Notes under the pieces: generated by a model
What the model was told of the DNA's origin: nothing
The model's database searches: none
Seen by the model: only the letters and a program-made list of their open reading frames with translations
Position numbers and translations under genes: made by a program
Part shown: piece after piece, positions 34,927 through 46,430 of the stretch
Layout of the letters: every line of letters begins with the position of its first letter
How positions within the stretch are numbered: the stretch's first letter is position 1
Assembly: GCA_032433595.1 (NCBI GenBank)
Contig: JASWJB010000125.1
Coordinates: forward strand, 47,457 to 111,456
Direction of reading: 5' to 3'
DNA: 64,000 nt
From: Conoideocrella luteorostrata
Lineage: Eukaryota; Ascomycota; Sordariomycetes; Hypocreales; Clavicipitaceae

Positions 34927-36455
34927 TATGGCTTTCAATGCCGGTGTGGAATGTGTAGTGGGTTAAGCGACGATCATGCCCTACTGCAAACCCAGCAATG
35001 GTAATCTACACCTTATACGCCTCGTGAAGGTGGCCCTTTGTCATTTGTTTTGATGGGAAAGCAGTGGCTCTGTGTAATTCATACTTGCCAGTCACCAAGG
35101 CATAGAACGCCCCGACGAGTTTCAATATAACACGTGTCCTCATATCAAGACGCCGGCTATAATTTTTTTAATTCAGAAGTGAAGTTCACCAAGTCGCAGT
35201 TGAAGGATTGTTGCAATCTAGATGGGCCCGGTGACGTTCGCTTCGAAGAGTATTCGGTGGTGGTTGATCTTGCAACGAGCATTACGAAGACCTTAGGTTC
35301 AAGGTGTCGAATATTCGAAGGGTAAGTAGATGTCAATTTGTGGTTAGAGCTACCCCTTATGCGTTGTTTTCTCTATAAACCCATGGCATCGCGGATGCTG
35401 CCTAGCATGCTGGCTGGTGAAAATAGTATGGTAATCTAGACGAGAACTAACACAGTTGCAGCGCTAACTGGATGGAAAGGGGCATTCATCGTAGTTAAGA
35501 GGATTCGGTACCACGCCGTGGACCATAATACTACGGATTCAGTGAATTCCTACAAAGTAATTCGCATCTATGTATGTTTTTGCGCTGTTTCGGCGCATGT
35601 CAGTCTTATTGTTGGGGCCGCCTGTGCCTCGCTATCCATCATTGTCGTGACTTGAGCGGACTTCAGCTGGTAAAGGCCGAGCGCGCATCCTACAGCAGGA
35701 TGGAAGGAAGACTGTCTCGCTTTCCTAGAACATGTTCAAGCCGCAGGGTATTTGGATGGAGATAACCTTGCATGGATTCACCCCCAACTATCTGGTATCT
35801 AGTCTAACTTGCCTTTCGCATCAACGCAGTCGAACTCGCTCCTCCCCGGATAGAGACGGGTGAAGATTGTTGAGTAACATGGCGTGAGGATTCGTATATC
35901 GTGATGATCTTTGGCTGGATGGGGTGGTAGCGGCTGGAAGGAGGAGGCGAGCGTCGAGGACAGGAGGTGCGATTGGCAGCGGAGTTGGTTCAACCAAACG
36001 GCGATGTGGCCTGCGCGACCGATAAGATGTCAACCTGCGACACCAAGAGGGAGGTGGGAATGGAAAAGGTCAACGGAGCAGAGGAGAGGTCGAGAGGATT
36101 TGGTGATCGCCTTATACATTTTTCGTCTTGGCGTGGGCAGGGATCGAAAGCGTGCAGCGACGGAACTTTTAATGTCATACTAGTAGAGAGGGGTCCCAAC
36201 ATGTGGACTCGCAAGTGGGTCTACTGACCGGATAGCAATTTCGCGCTGCCCAAATAGAAGTACTCCTTGGGTACTCCGTACCGAGTACGCTGATCCACCC
36301 CCGAGGTCAATTGCAACCAAACCCAGCCCGACCTCAACTCGTCCAACCCCAGCCTTTCTCTTCCGTACCATCAACCGTTGCCAAACTAACATTCTTTCCA
36401 CCCTTCGCCAGAGCACGGAGTAGCGGATATAAGTAGCAGGCAGACGGGCCACAAC
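34927..36455. other. Intergenic, 1.5 kb
   Basis: No supported gene. The proximal part is the promoter of the AP180-like gene, with GTACTCCGTAC at 36271-36281 and a CACGGAGTA variant at 36415-36423. Confidence 0.5.
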
Positions 36456-38642
36456 ATGTCCGGTTCCTTTGAAAAGTCCGTCAAGGGCGCCACCAAAATC
36501 AAGGTACGAGCAACTTGCACCCAATGTGCTCTCCGGGAATCTTCCCCCATCCTCATCAGATGCTATGGAATGGTGCTGACCAAATCACGCTTTGTTGTAG
36601 AATGCGCCACCTAAAACAAAATATATCGAGCATATTCTTATTGCGACTCACTCCGGTGACGCCGGCGTCGGCGAGGTCTTCCGCTCGCTACAATATCGGT
36701 TACGCGACTCAACATGGACTGTTGTCCTCAAAAGCTTGCTCACAGTGCATATCATGATTCGAGAAGGCTCGCCAGACGTTACGCTTGCGTTTCTCTCCAA
36801 GCATCGGAGTGTTTTGGGGGTTGGGCATTTCTCGGATGGTTAGTTTGCCTACGTATCTGACCAGACGTTGACAGAGACTGATAGGATGCAAAACAGCTCA
36901 AACTCAAGGTCGCAACATCCGGCACTACGCGAATTACCTCTCTGAACGAGCGCGTGCGTATCGTGATACCAAAACAGATTGGGTCCGTGCCAATGAATCG
37001 AAGTTGGAAAAATCGACCGTGGAAAGAGGCTTACTTCGAGAGACGGAAGCAGTCCATAACCAATTGTCGGCGTTGGTGAAGTGTGACGTAAGTTTGTTGG
37101 CTTCATAAGTATGTGTAGCTAGGAACTTTTACTAACACGATTCGTTTCTAGATCGTCGACAATGAACCAGAAAACGAGATCACCATTGCTATATTCCGGT
37201 TGTTGGTTCTCGACGTGCTGACCCTCTTTCAAGTTCTCAACCAAGGTCTCATCAACATCCTAGGTTCGTTCAGCGTCAATGAAGAAGTCTCACTAAGACC
37301 CTAGCTCATTCAACTATATATAGGCCATTTCTTCGAAATGTCCAAGACGGACGCCGCCAGGGCTATAGAAATATATCGCGCATTTACGAAACAGACGGAT
37401 AATGTTGTGCAGTTCCTCAGCACTGCACGCCTGCACGAGCACCACACCCGGGTCGAAGTCCCCAAGCTCAAGCATGCCCCTGTCAACCTAGGGCGCCAAC
37501 TGGAGGAATATCTCAACGACCCGGACTTTGAAATTCACCGACGACAGTACCTTGCCGAGCAAGATTCCAAAAGGAAGGGGGGATCCTCCAGGACGGCGAA
37601 GCTCGACTTCCCTACAGCATCGACTAAGTCGTCCTCACAAGCTACAAACAGCAATAATCCTTTCCCATCGGTTCCCGACGCAAAGAATGAAGCCAAACCG
37701 CAACCGAACAAAGGACCTGATCCCGATCTGATCGACTTTTTCGATTCCATCGAGCAGAATCAGACACCGATGCAGGTCAACCAGCAACCCACTGGGATGC
37801 CTACTGGCACAGCTCCTTTCCAACCCCAGCAGACAGGCATGCCATTTCCTCAGAACGGTTTTCCGCAGCAACAAAGTGCATTCGTGCCCAACATGTATCA
37901 GCAGCAGAACATGGGCCTGCCGGCGCAGCAGCAGCAGCAACCGCAACAGTACCAACAGCCTCAACCGCAGTCTCAGCCTCAGCCTCAGCCCATGCCCGCC
38001 GCCTTTACCGGGGCTGGGTTCGGAGGCTTCACACCACAGCCAAGCTTTCATCCTGGTGCTCTTGGATCCATCCCCCAGAACTCAGAGGCTGGCTTCCAGA
38101 ACCAGAATCAAAGCTTTCAGTACGCGCAGCAGCAGCCGCAGCAGCCGTCGATGCAAACTGGTCAACTCAATCCTCTACAGCCGATGGCCACGGGCACCAA
38201 TCCATTCCGCCAATCTATGATGACGCAGCCGACTGGCCTGCAGGGCAACAACTCATCGCCGTTCTCGTCACCGCCACCTCCACAGCAACTGAACCGACAG
38301 TCAACTAACCCGTTTGCCCGATCACCTCCCCAAAACACAAGCCCCTTCCAGTCTTCGACACCTTTACAAGCTCAACCTACTGGGACAAACCCCTTCGCCA
38401 GGAACAACTTCCAGCAGCAGCAGCCTGTCCAATCATCAAATCAACAACAGGCACAAAACCCAGGTTCTCTGGTCCCTCAGCCAACCGGTACAACTAATCC
38501 TTTCCGGCACGGCGCATTCGTCAACCACAACACTGGCATGGGGTGGCAGCATAACCAGGGGGCCATTGGCGGTGGTCTTGATCAACTCCCTACGGTTTCC
38601 GTCTTTCCGCGTCCTGCCCAACAGACGCCATGGCAGCAATAA
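36456..38642 (+). CDS. YAP1801: AP180/CALM-type clathrin adaptor (ANTH domain)
   Basis: Exons 36456-36503, 36601-36838, 36897-37087, 37152-37263 and 37324-38642, 635 aa. AP180 proteins bind PtdIns(4,5)P2 through the ANTH domain and recruit clathrin and EH-domain scaffolds at endocytic sites. The sequence starts MSGSFEKSVKGATKIKNAPPK with the ANTH basic patch, then KYIEHILIATHSGDAGVGEV and the helical solenoid to about residue 285. The C-terminal half is disordered and rich in Gln, Pro and repeated QPTG units. A clathrin-box-like DLIDFFD is near 295. Five NPF motifs (NNPF, TNPF four times) would bind EH domains of Ede1/Pan1-type proteins. All four introns are 58-97 nt with GT-AG ends and keep the frame. 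The correspondence to yeast Yap1801/Yap1802 is by family, not by one-to-one orthology. Confidence 0.93.
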
Positions 38643-39343
38643 TATGTTTGTCCAGTGTAAACCAGTTACAAGATATAAGGACGTCGACGGTTAATGCCCC
38701 TTACAGTTTGAGCGTTCAGTAATTATTTTTCTTTTAGTATACTTTTTTTTCCCTCCGGACTTATCTTCATTTAAAAAAAAACACATTAAATACCGCCTGT
38801 ACCCTACCGGCATCTAATGTGTTCATTTTTTTTAATATTGAGATGAGTCCATGAGGGGCGAAAAAGGATATTGTTATCGTCGGTTTTTTCCTTCCCCTTC
38901 TTCTTTCTTCTTATGAGTGGACTATTCTGTATCGCATAAGCGAGGCGTTCTTTGGATATGACAGGGGAAAGAAGAGGAAGATCGGGCAGAGCACGAAGCA
39001 GCTATGACTATTGTTAAATTAAATAGAGCGAGCGATATGAGCTAATATTATTGAGGTGGTAGTGACTTGAAGGTAGGGAGTAAGTAGCTTTGCTGATGAA
39101 AATACAATGCAACGAATATATGTTAGTTACTTTGTGAGGGACACAAGCGGGTAATCATAAGAAGACATGTGTTCATCTATTTATACTATATAGATAGTTC
39201 TAATTACTTTCAACGCCGTTCATCTCGGGTCCCTTGAGATGAGATGATATCCTTTGTATTCCTAGCGCCGACCCCATGCTTGTAAGCTACCGTACAAACC
39301 AAAAAGCAATCATATAAGTCGTTACTTGACAACCGGTGTCTCT
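38643..39343. other. Intergenic, convergent 3' flanks
   Basis: AT-rich 3' flanks of the AP180-like gene (plus) and TFB3 (minus). No gene seen. Confidence 0.5.
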
Positions 39344-40471
39344 TCAGAAAATATCATCGGTGTCAATCTTCCCACTTGTCCTTCCCGTCACGGCTGCCTC
39401 CCTAGCCGCCGCCGTTGGCACACTCCTGTCGACCTTGTCATCTGCGATAAATACACCCAGTCCCGAGAACGCCTCATACAGTGCTCTTGAGATGTACTCA
39501 TCCGCACTATACCCGCCAACGACGTAATCGTGCTTTGATCTCATCACATCAATCCACTCACTATGATACTCCTGCAATTTCTCCGTCGACAGATCAACCC
39601 TCTCGGGCGCCAAATTCAACCCTCCAAACGGGTCATACGGCTTGTTATCATCGGCTGCCGCACCGCGCGTCTTATCCCTCAAACCACGAATAGACAGCCC
39701 GCCACCCGTCGCAGCAGACAAGACATCTCTCGCCGCGCCCCGTTTCTGCTGCCCGCGCTTCTTGAGCATAATCTTGTCCATTGCCTCGCTGGCGTGTCCC
39801 ACCTCTGCGCTCTGCAGCGAATCAAGCATCTCTTCGCGGAACCGCGCCGCACTGGCCTTCTCATCAGCCTCTTCCTTGATATCCTGTAACCTCCTCTGTC
39901 GAGCGGCTTCCTGCTCCAAGGCCAGACGTTTCTGGCGGCTCTCGTCCGACTCCCGGGCAAGTTTTCTGTTGCGCTCAATGTCGACCTTGTGCTGGGCCTC
40001 CCATTCTGCCAGCTGCGCTTCGGCCTTGCTCTTGGCCGCGGCGTTGCCGTCCACGAGGTCACTCGTCAGACACTCCACCATGTACAGATACTCGTTGTAG
40101 TCGTCGAGGGTTTCGAAATCGTCCTCCACCTTGTTGAACACCTGGCTGACCCGTCTGCGGATATCGACTTCCCGCTCCACAGTCAGGTCGCCGAAGAAGG
40201 CGGATTTGAACCCCCGCAGACGGAGCGTCTTATGGCACGTTGCGTAGGGGCACTGGTTGGGGCCGTCTTTGAAGATGCGCTCCACGCAGGTCTTGCACAT
40301 GCGGTGATAGCATTCTGGGTTGATGAGGAATTCCATGTCCCTGTTGAAGTAGCGCGTTGTTTTGCACACGGGGCATGTCTCGTCTTGGTCGGGCGGTGCT
40401 GGTGCACTGGCACCTATGGAGGACGATGAGGAGTTACGCATGGAGACGGTGCTGGTGCCGTTTCGTGACAT
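39344..40471 (-). CDS. TFB3: TFB3/MAT1, CDK-activating kinase assembly factor (TFIIH)
   Basis: A single exon, 375 aa. Tfb3/MAT1 is the RING-finger subunit that joins Kin28/Cdk7 and cyclin H and anchors this kinase to TFIIH. The C3HC4 RING is complete: C33-x2-C36, C54-x-H56, C59-x2-C62, C74 and C79, within CPVCKTTRYFNRDMEFLINP. The segment FGDLTVEREVDIRRRVSQVF is the family-typical helix after the RING. A long charged coiled coil follows (about 145-240) and then the hydrophobic C-terminal part (YDPFGGL, GGYSADEYISRALYEAFSGL). I start at the first ATG (40471); the frame is open to 40597 but only through non-ATG codons. It is divergent from NUDC, with 406 nt between start codons. Confidence 0.94.
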   Translation of the reverse strand: MSRNGTSTVSMRNSSSSSIGASAPAPPDQDETCPVCKTTRYFNRDMEFLINPECYHRMCKTCVERIFKDGPNQCPYATCHKTLRLRGFKSAFFGDLTVEREVDIRRRVSQVFNKVEDDFETLDDYNEYLYMVECLTSDLVDGNAAAKSKAEAQLAEWEAQHKVDIERNRKLARESDESRQKRLALEQEAARQRRLQDIKEEADEKASAARFREEMLDSLQSAEVGHASEAMDKIMLKKRGQQKRGAARDVLSAATGGGLSIRGLRDKTRGAAADDNKPYDPFGGLNLAPERVDLSTEKLQEYHSEWIDVMRSKHDYVVGGYSADEYISRALYEAFSGLGVFIADDKVDRSVPTAAAREAAVTGRTSGKIDTDDIF

Positions 40472-40877
40472 GTTGGATGGAGAAGGAACGCCTGCGCGTG
40501 GCAATTGAAGCCGCTGGCGCGCGGCGGTGGAAGAAGCGCGAGGGGGGTGAAGAGGAGAGGTTGCGAAGGCGCTGGGGAGCCGTGAAACTTGATTCAATAA
40601 CTAGCTATGTACTCCGTAACTACGGAGTAGTTCAAGGGAGCTCCGTCGACCTTTCCCAAGCCCTGTCTTTGTCAGCCACTTCGCGTTCAGTGGCAACCCA
40701 CTGTATGCTGTCGGCTTGTGGCGTGCAAGACCCTGCCAGCCAGCCTTCTTGCTTGCTTGCTCACTGTTTCGCTGCCCCGCCATCGACCTTCGAAACGTTT
40801 CGCCGCTCTAAAATCCCATTTCAAAACAGTTTCTCATTCACCCGCTTGCTAGTTACAACACGCGTTGAATTAGAAAA
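40472..40877. promoter_or_regulatory. Bidirectional promoter of TFB3 and NUDC
   Basis: A 406-nt region between divergent start codons. It contains a perfect 9-bp inverted repeat, TACTCCGTA-AC-TACGGAGTA (40610-40629), a paired form of the motif that recurs elsewhere singly. The bidirectional role is inferred from gene orientation. Confidence 0.6.
40610..40629. repeat. Perfect inverted repeat TACTCCGTA/TACGGAGTA
   Basis: Two 9-nt arms separated by AC, in the TFB3-NUDC promoter. It could be a dimer protein-binding site or a mobile-element footprint; the sequence alone does not decide. Confidence 0.7.
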
Positions 40878-41694
40878 ATGGCTGACGTCAAGGGTATGTA
40901 GTAACTCCAATACGGCAGCAGGAGGTTTTATACTCTAACTTCTACCGCCCACATCTACTCTGCTGCACACGCAAGCGCAGCTCTTGAACGATCAAGCTAA
41001 CCAGCCTCGTTGTTGGCAGACCCAACTCCCGCCGAAGAGGCAGCAGCTCGTGCCCGGGAGACAGAAGAGCAGGCCGCGCTCCCGTACAAATGGCAGCAGA
41101 CCATCAGTGAACTCAACGTCACATTCACAATTCCCGGAAATATGAAGTCAAAAGATCTCGTTATCGACATCAAGAAGCAGAGTCTAGCTGCGGGTATCAA
41201 GGGCCAAGACCCAGTCATTAAGGTACAATAAAACGCCTGTCCCGAAATATCCCAACTCGTTGTGTATTCATGTGCCCCAAAGCACGCTTCAGTGCAGATC
41301 ATCGTGTTACCTCCCAAACTCGTTATGCTCATTGAGAGAATAGGGTGACCTCCCTCATACCGTTCTTGTCGACGACTCCACATGGACATTGTCTTCCAAC
41401 AGCGACGGCACCAAGACTGTCGAAATTCTTCTCGACAAAGCCAACAAGATGGAGTGGTGGGCACATGTTATTACTTCGGCACCAAAGATCGATGTTACCA
41501 AGATCCAGCCCGACTCGTCAAAGCTCTCCGATCTGGATGGTGAGACGAGAGGTATGGTTGAGAAGATGATGTTCGACCAGAGGCAGAAGGAGCAAGGGCT
41601 TCCCTCGTCAGATGAACAGAAAAAAATGGACATTTTGAAGAAGTTCCAGGCTCAACATCCAGAGATGGATTTCAGCAACGCCAAGATGGAATGA
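40878..41694 (+). CDS. NUDC: NudC nuclear movement protein (CS domain)
   Basis: Exons 40878-40893, 41020-41222 and 41344-41694, 189 aa. NudC is a p23-like co-chaperone that stabilises LIS1/NudF and dynein regulators and is needed for nuclear migration in hyphae. After the acidic N terminus ([20 protein letters not shown]) the CS domain runs from about 27 to 115, with [54 protein letters not shown] and the typical end [16 protein letters not shown]. The C-terminal helix region has [20 protein letters not shown], a NudC hallmark. Introns are 126 and 121 nt. Exon 1 codes for only five residues plus one base. Length matches fungal NudC. Confidence 0.95.
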
Positions 41695-41779
41695 GAGGCC
41701 GTGGTGTAGGAAGAAACGGTGGGAATGTCACCTTTGTCGAGGTATCGTAAAATCAGAATATATACATAGAAAAAATACA

Positions 41780-43653
41780 TTACTCATTTGGTCTCGGCTC
41801 AAGAACGCTCACAGCCCGCTCCAGAAATGCATTAAAATCCCTGACTTGTTGAAGTAGTCCGCCAGTGGAACTTGTTGAGCTGACTTGGTCTGATAGCTGT
41901 GCCAGTATAAGGTCCAGGTTGCCCAAGTCAGCTTTCTTCTCAGCAGCTCTAGATAGCTCGGGAGCTTCCCGGCCCTGTTCAACTGCGAGGTCGATATCAT
42001 ACATGATGGCGGAGGCATTGAGACGAGACTAACGTGATAAAGAATCAGAGGATGGATCCAATTGTGCACAATGCGTTGTTAAACTTACCGTAGATTCCTT
42101 GCTGTCAGCTTCGTGTTTGATGCGAATGGCATCCATCCGTAATGCCACTTGTTCCCGTTCGCTCTTTAAACGAATTATCTCGTCTCGAAGCGCGAGCTTC
42201 TCCTTTTGCACATGTCGAAGTCGCCTTCGCAGCGAATGCCAATGATTCAAATGTATCGCCTGAATAAAACCGTCAGTCGACAACCGATTCCACAGAGATG
42301 GATCATGACTTACATGCTGCAGCAATCGAGAGTTGAGTTCCTCCCTATACGCCCTTATAGCCCTCATCTTAATCCTACATTCCTTCTTCTTGTCCGCATC
42401 CTCAGTCGTCTCCGCCACTTGCTGCAACTGATCCAGCACTGTGGAGATGACCTCCTCGCAAACTTGCGCGAAGACATCTACCACTGTTTCTCCGCCTCTG
42501 TTTGCAAAGGGAATCTCTTGTTGTAGCTCATCTTCATCGTCGCCGTCTCGTCGGTAATTATTGATGAACCGCTGAACAGTGATTTCAATGGCTACATCGT
42601 CGTTTTGGTCGCTGCTGGAGCTGTGGCGCTTCTTTTTGTACTTGGCTTGCTGCTGCTGCTGTTTGGACCGCTTAATGGGTTGTCTTTGTGTGGCTGGACT
42701 GCCGCGTCTTCGTTTCGGAGCTGACCTATCCGAAGGGCTATCTCTTGCACTTTCGTCTTCAGAATCTGGTCCTGAGGAGGTAGTTGCTGTGAGGCTAGTT
42801 CTGGGACGTTTGTGGCCGATAATTCTAGCCGCTTCTTTTGTGTGAATTTCTACAGCTTCTCTGTCGGAATGGTCTGATTCCTCTGAGCCTTCATCATCAT
42901 CGTCTTCTGGTGAGGGACGTTGACGCTGGGTTTGTGCTGTTCTGTTTGGGGGTGCTTGAGGTCGCTCAGGTTCTTCGCGTATGGCTGGGACAGAGGGACG
43001 TCCTGTTCTAGCTGGGCCATCACTTCGACGAACTTTTCTTATCGTAGGAGATGATGATCGTGGCTCGGGCTCTGAGCTCGAAGACGGTTGGGGCCTAGGT
43101 GGAGGAGGTTCGGGTACGGTGGTGATGGGGATCTGTTGTCTTTTTCCGCTTCCTGGCTGCTTCTTCGGGCTCTCTGTAACTTCCTCTGTGATTCTTCGCT
43201 GAATACGATTTGTTGTGGATGGAGGCGCGCTGGACGGAGGACGCATAAGTTCCGGTGCGTCTAGCTCGTCTGGTTCATCAGAATCCGGCCTTGCGATACT
43301 GGAACTAAGCCTCCTGCGAGACCGGCTATCCTCCTCAGTTGTTATATCTTGGCCATGATCTGGAAGATCCTGTGACGTCCGGCGGACTGGTTGAGCAGGC
43401 GATTCATATACATCATCAGGTCGAGGATTTCGTTGCGCTGTGGTGCCCGGAGAGCTGGAGCTTTGGATGTTTGATGGACCGGGGGCGATCCCCGCAAGGT
43501 CAAGGTTAAAAGAGAGATTGTCATCAACGTTAATGCGCCTAGGAATCGTTAGAGGTGAAGGATGCCGGTTGTGCTGATATTGGGAGGTTGAACATACTGT
43601 GCGCCCCGGAGGCGCTGGTTGAGCCGGTCCGCGCGACTTTCTCTTCCTGCCAT
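41780..43653 (-). CDS. Inner-kinetochore protein, probably CENP-U/Ame1-like
   Basis: Exons 43653-43598, 43538-42314, 42259-42089 and 42028-41780, 566 aa. The N terminus is short and basic (MAGRESRADRLNQRLRGAQ), followed by a long disordered, Ser/Pro/Lys-rich region with patches such as APKRRRGSP and AKYKKKRHSSSS. From about 340 on the protein is helical: VQRFINNYRRD, a segment with VVDVFAQVCEEVIS, then a coiled coil (LRHVQKEKLALRDEIIRLKS) and a final part ending VRDFNAFLERAVSVLEPRPNE. This layout matches fungal Ame1 (CENP-U), a COMA-complex subunit linking Mif2/CENP-C to the outer kinetochore. Introns are 59, 54 and 60 nt; intron 2 is in frame without a stop, but GTAAGT, CTGAC and CAG are all present. 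The call rests on layout and end motifs only; another coiled-coil chromatin protein is possible. Confidence 0.6.
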
Positions 43654-44110
43654 TGTGGAAGATGAATACTTTTAATCGTTACATGTGCGGTTCATGATGC
43701 ATGTCGATGCTCGGTTGGATTTGTCATGATTGGGCAGGGAACGACCTGTTCCCTAGTTAGGTGGTGATGGCTGAAGCGGATGGGCGTTTTAAAGATGGTT
43801 GTTGGACGCGATGGGTCGCAGCGGGACGCGTCGGCAGTGATTTGGCCGTCGGGGTCTAGCAGTGATGTAGTGGGGTTGTGCCACCGCCTCAGCACATCTG
43901 GAACAGAGTTGGTGCTATTTTACGAAGCCGCCTTAAATTTCAACAAAAATTTGTCTTATTTGCATAGCACGGCTGTTATTTAGAACGGCTGCTTAATTGC
44001 CCTTGTCACACCCATTGGACTTCCGAAGTGTCAAACTTTTGTGCGTCGAACGGTTAATTAACTAGCTGCAGCTCATTTCCTGTGCAAGAGCCTGGTGGTG
44101 TGCTCACCTA
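43654..44110. other. Intergenic
   Basis: The promoter of the kinetochore gene and the 3' flank of the LicD-like gene. No gene seen. Confidence 0.5.
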
Positions 44111-45175
44111 TCAAGGAAATATCTTCCTCAACGCAATGTCGCCATACCTCTCAACCAGCATTTCCTCGTACCGGAAGGGGATCTTGGCTGGAACACCCTC
44201 AAACGTAGTGTCCCTTAGCGGATATAACTGTGTGTCCTATGACATCAAACCGTCAGCCTGCAACTTCCCTTTCATCATCGTTGGCATGGGATGGCTGAAG
44301 AATAGTCTCCTTCCAGTCTTACATGAAATTCCTCGCCATTTTTGGTATCAAGCATCCCCTGTCCGTTTGGATGATGGGGATTATATCGTACAGCAGAAAT
44401 GTTGAGATACAATCCGCTTGCGAGATCGATCCAGCGACCATCTGCGGCACCGACTGCATATCGCTCTCTTTGCTTGTAACTGGAGCTTATTTCGAGCAAG
44501 AACTTCCTGCCCTTGGGTAGGGCCTTCGATCTATAGTAATGAATCGAGGCGTTATGGTAAGCTGCGAGGAAATATAGCCCTCGCTCTGTGATTTGCACAT
44601 TACTCGTGTAATCCCGAGTCATCATCTACACACGAGTGATTAGACATCAAACCGACATGTTGTTCATATAGGTGCTGAAATTCACCTTCTTCCCCCACCA
44701 CCAGCCTAACAAACTGTCTCCCATCAGCCATGTTTGGACACCGAGCTCGCTGCATATCGAAAGGTATGCCTGGATGAGAGCACGGGAAGCATTCCGGTGG
44801 GCAAGTTGCGTGAGAGGATCCTTCATAAATCGAGCGTCGTAGCGGGAATCTAAATCGTGTGCACTACAAGAATATTTAGGCCACCATGTGGAGACAGAGG
44901 CAAGCTGTTGAGCAGTCAAAGTTGACTTACGAATCTGGAGCTGTGGCGGTTGTTAGCGGTCAGGAGCCGTTGCAGTGATACAGCGGCGCTGGATGGCAAA
45001 GTGTGATGTGTTAAACAATGCTTGCACTGGACTTACAATTAAATTTGGATGTGAGGATGAATTGATCATGAGGCGACACCGGATGTTGCGTGACGACATT
45101 ATCTGTCCCGCCGCGAAGGGCAATGGCAGTCGCCAAGGTCGTTAAAGGTACAGCAAGTAGCAATAGGAAGCGCAT
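44111..45175 (-). CDS. LicD/Mnn4-family secretory protein, catalytic motif altered
   Basis: Proposed exons 45175-45037, 44940-44931, 44863-44686, 44625-44323 and 44236-44111, 251 aa. Residues 1-18 are a signal peptide (MRFLLLLAVPLTTLATAI). The body matches the fungal LicD/fukutin-like family tied to mannosylphosphate transfer (Mnn4): LDSRYDARFMKDPLTQLAHR, RALIQAYLSICSELGVQTWL, SLLGWWWGKK, VQITERGLYFLAAYHNASIH, DGRWIDLASGLYLNISAVRY and PLRDTTFEGVPAKIPFRYEE. Where the family normally has a PWDxDxDVQV acidic motif, this protein reads TRDYTSNVQI: one Asp remains and two are lost. The usual HGSLLGWWWG reads GDSLLGWWWG. A 10-nt exon 2 is needed to keep the frame; this is possible but unverified. 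The frame is otherwise intact, so it is either a non-catalytic paralogue or an early pseudogene. Confidence 0.75.
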
Positions 45176-46174
45176 GGTTAATGTCGCATCAATTGGTTTG
45201 CCGCTGTGGACATGGCAACTCAAGACAAAAGAATTCTGGGTACCAACAATAGTTCTTTCGATTGAGCGGCGGATAGCACTAAATGGCTGTGAATGATTTG
45301 ACTGTTAGTTATGCCAGAACCCAGAAACTACGCCGAACGTCAAGCTTAAAAAAACTAAATTAGACTGGATGATGGAAGCGAGTTGGTCATCTCACACTCT
45401 CAATGCGGCGTGCAACAGTGTGGACAAGTGTCGAGCGCGCTTCGATAAGGCACGGAGTAATTTTGTAGAATGTGGCCAAGGCGGGAAGCACAAGTACACG
45501 TCATCATCATTGTTCCAGGCTTGGTGGTGTCGAGTTTTGTTACAAACCTATGGTACACTCTTGTTAATGCATTCAAGATTTGTTACACGGTCCTATGAAA
45601 TCCCTGTAAGAGGATGAGCGCACTGTTTTTTACAGATGTCTTAGTACGGAGTAGGCAACACACCACGGAGCTCTGCGAAATCAATAGGAACCCAGCCGTG
45701 TTTGTACCTTGTACGTAACTAGTGTCTGCATGAAAGTGGGCCGGTATCAGGCGTCTGTTGATGGGCTTTAATTGACACGCAAGATTCGCCGTCGAGCGAT
45801 ACGCCTGACTGTGTTTGTTTGTTGCAGCCTAGACACACCACGCAGCAGTTGAAGATGCTTTGTGATGGTGTTCGTAGTTGCCGCAGTCGGGAGGATACGC
45901 AGCTTGGCTGCTTCAGCCAGCCACGCCATCAAGCCGTCTGCGACCTCCACATCACATTCACACCGAGTTTCAACACACCCACCGGGCGGGTCATGCGACC
46001 GCTGGACAGAGTCACTGAGAGTACCCCGAACTAACTTCTGGCTCTGGTTACAGCATTGACAGCAGTGTACATACGCACAGCGTGGGGACTGTAGGGGTAC
46101 TTGTTCCAGAGCGCCTGCCTAGCTCCGCCCAATCAGCTGACGCAAGCTTCCCGCTGCCAGCCAGCTCTTGCTGT
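45176..46174. other. Intergenic, 1 kb
   Basis: The upstream flank of the LicD-like gene up to the second MITE. A TACGGAGTA motif lies at 45645-45653. No supported gene. Confidence 0.5.
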
Positions 46175-46179
46175 CCTCC

Positions 46180-46430
46180 CAAGCGGGTGACTGAGCCATC
46201 GAGGTGGCATTAACTCTGCAAGAGATAATGCCTTAGCGACCAAAAATAAGATAAAATTTATAAAAAAATAAAAATAAAAAAAAGGATAATTATTATATAG
46301 CTTAAATAGTTATTTTATTAATAGATTTTATTAATAATAAGCTTTAATTACATCTGTGGTGGGCGTTCGAATTGAAAGGGTCAATTGGACAATGTGGACG
46401 AAATGGCTCAGTTAAACTGTCCCCCGCATG
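46180..46430 (-). mobile_element. MITE copy 2 (251 bp, inverted relative to copy 1)
   Basis: Flanked by a perfect 5-bp target duplication, CCTCC (46175-46179 and 46431-46435). On the minus strand it begins CATGCGGGGGACAGTTTAAC, identical to the left end of copy 1, and ends CACCCGCTTG as copy 1 does. The other terminal repeat has lost about 8 nt (TTAAACTG). The AT-rich centre and the GTCGCTAAGGCATTAT block are shared with copy 1. No coding capacity. Confidence 0.85.

Noticed and set aside
37635..38051. Leu/Arg-repeat frame antisense to the AP180-like gene
   Set aside because: Only the complement of the CAG-rich Gln/Pro tract.
40472..40597. N-terminal extension of TFB3
   Set aside because: It has no ATG, and the RING starts at the normal distance from the ATG at 40471.
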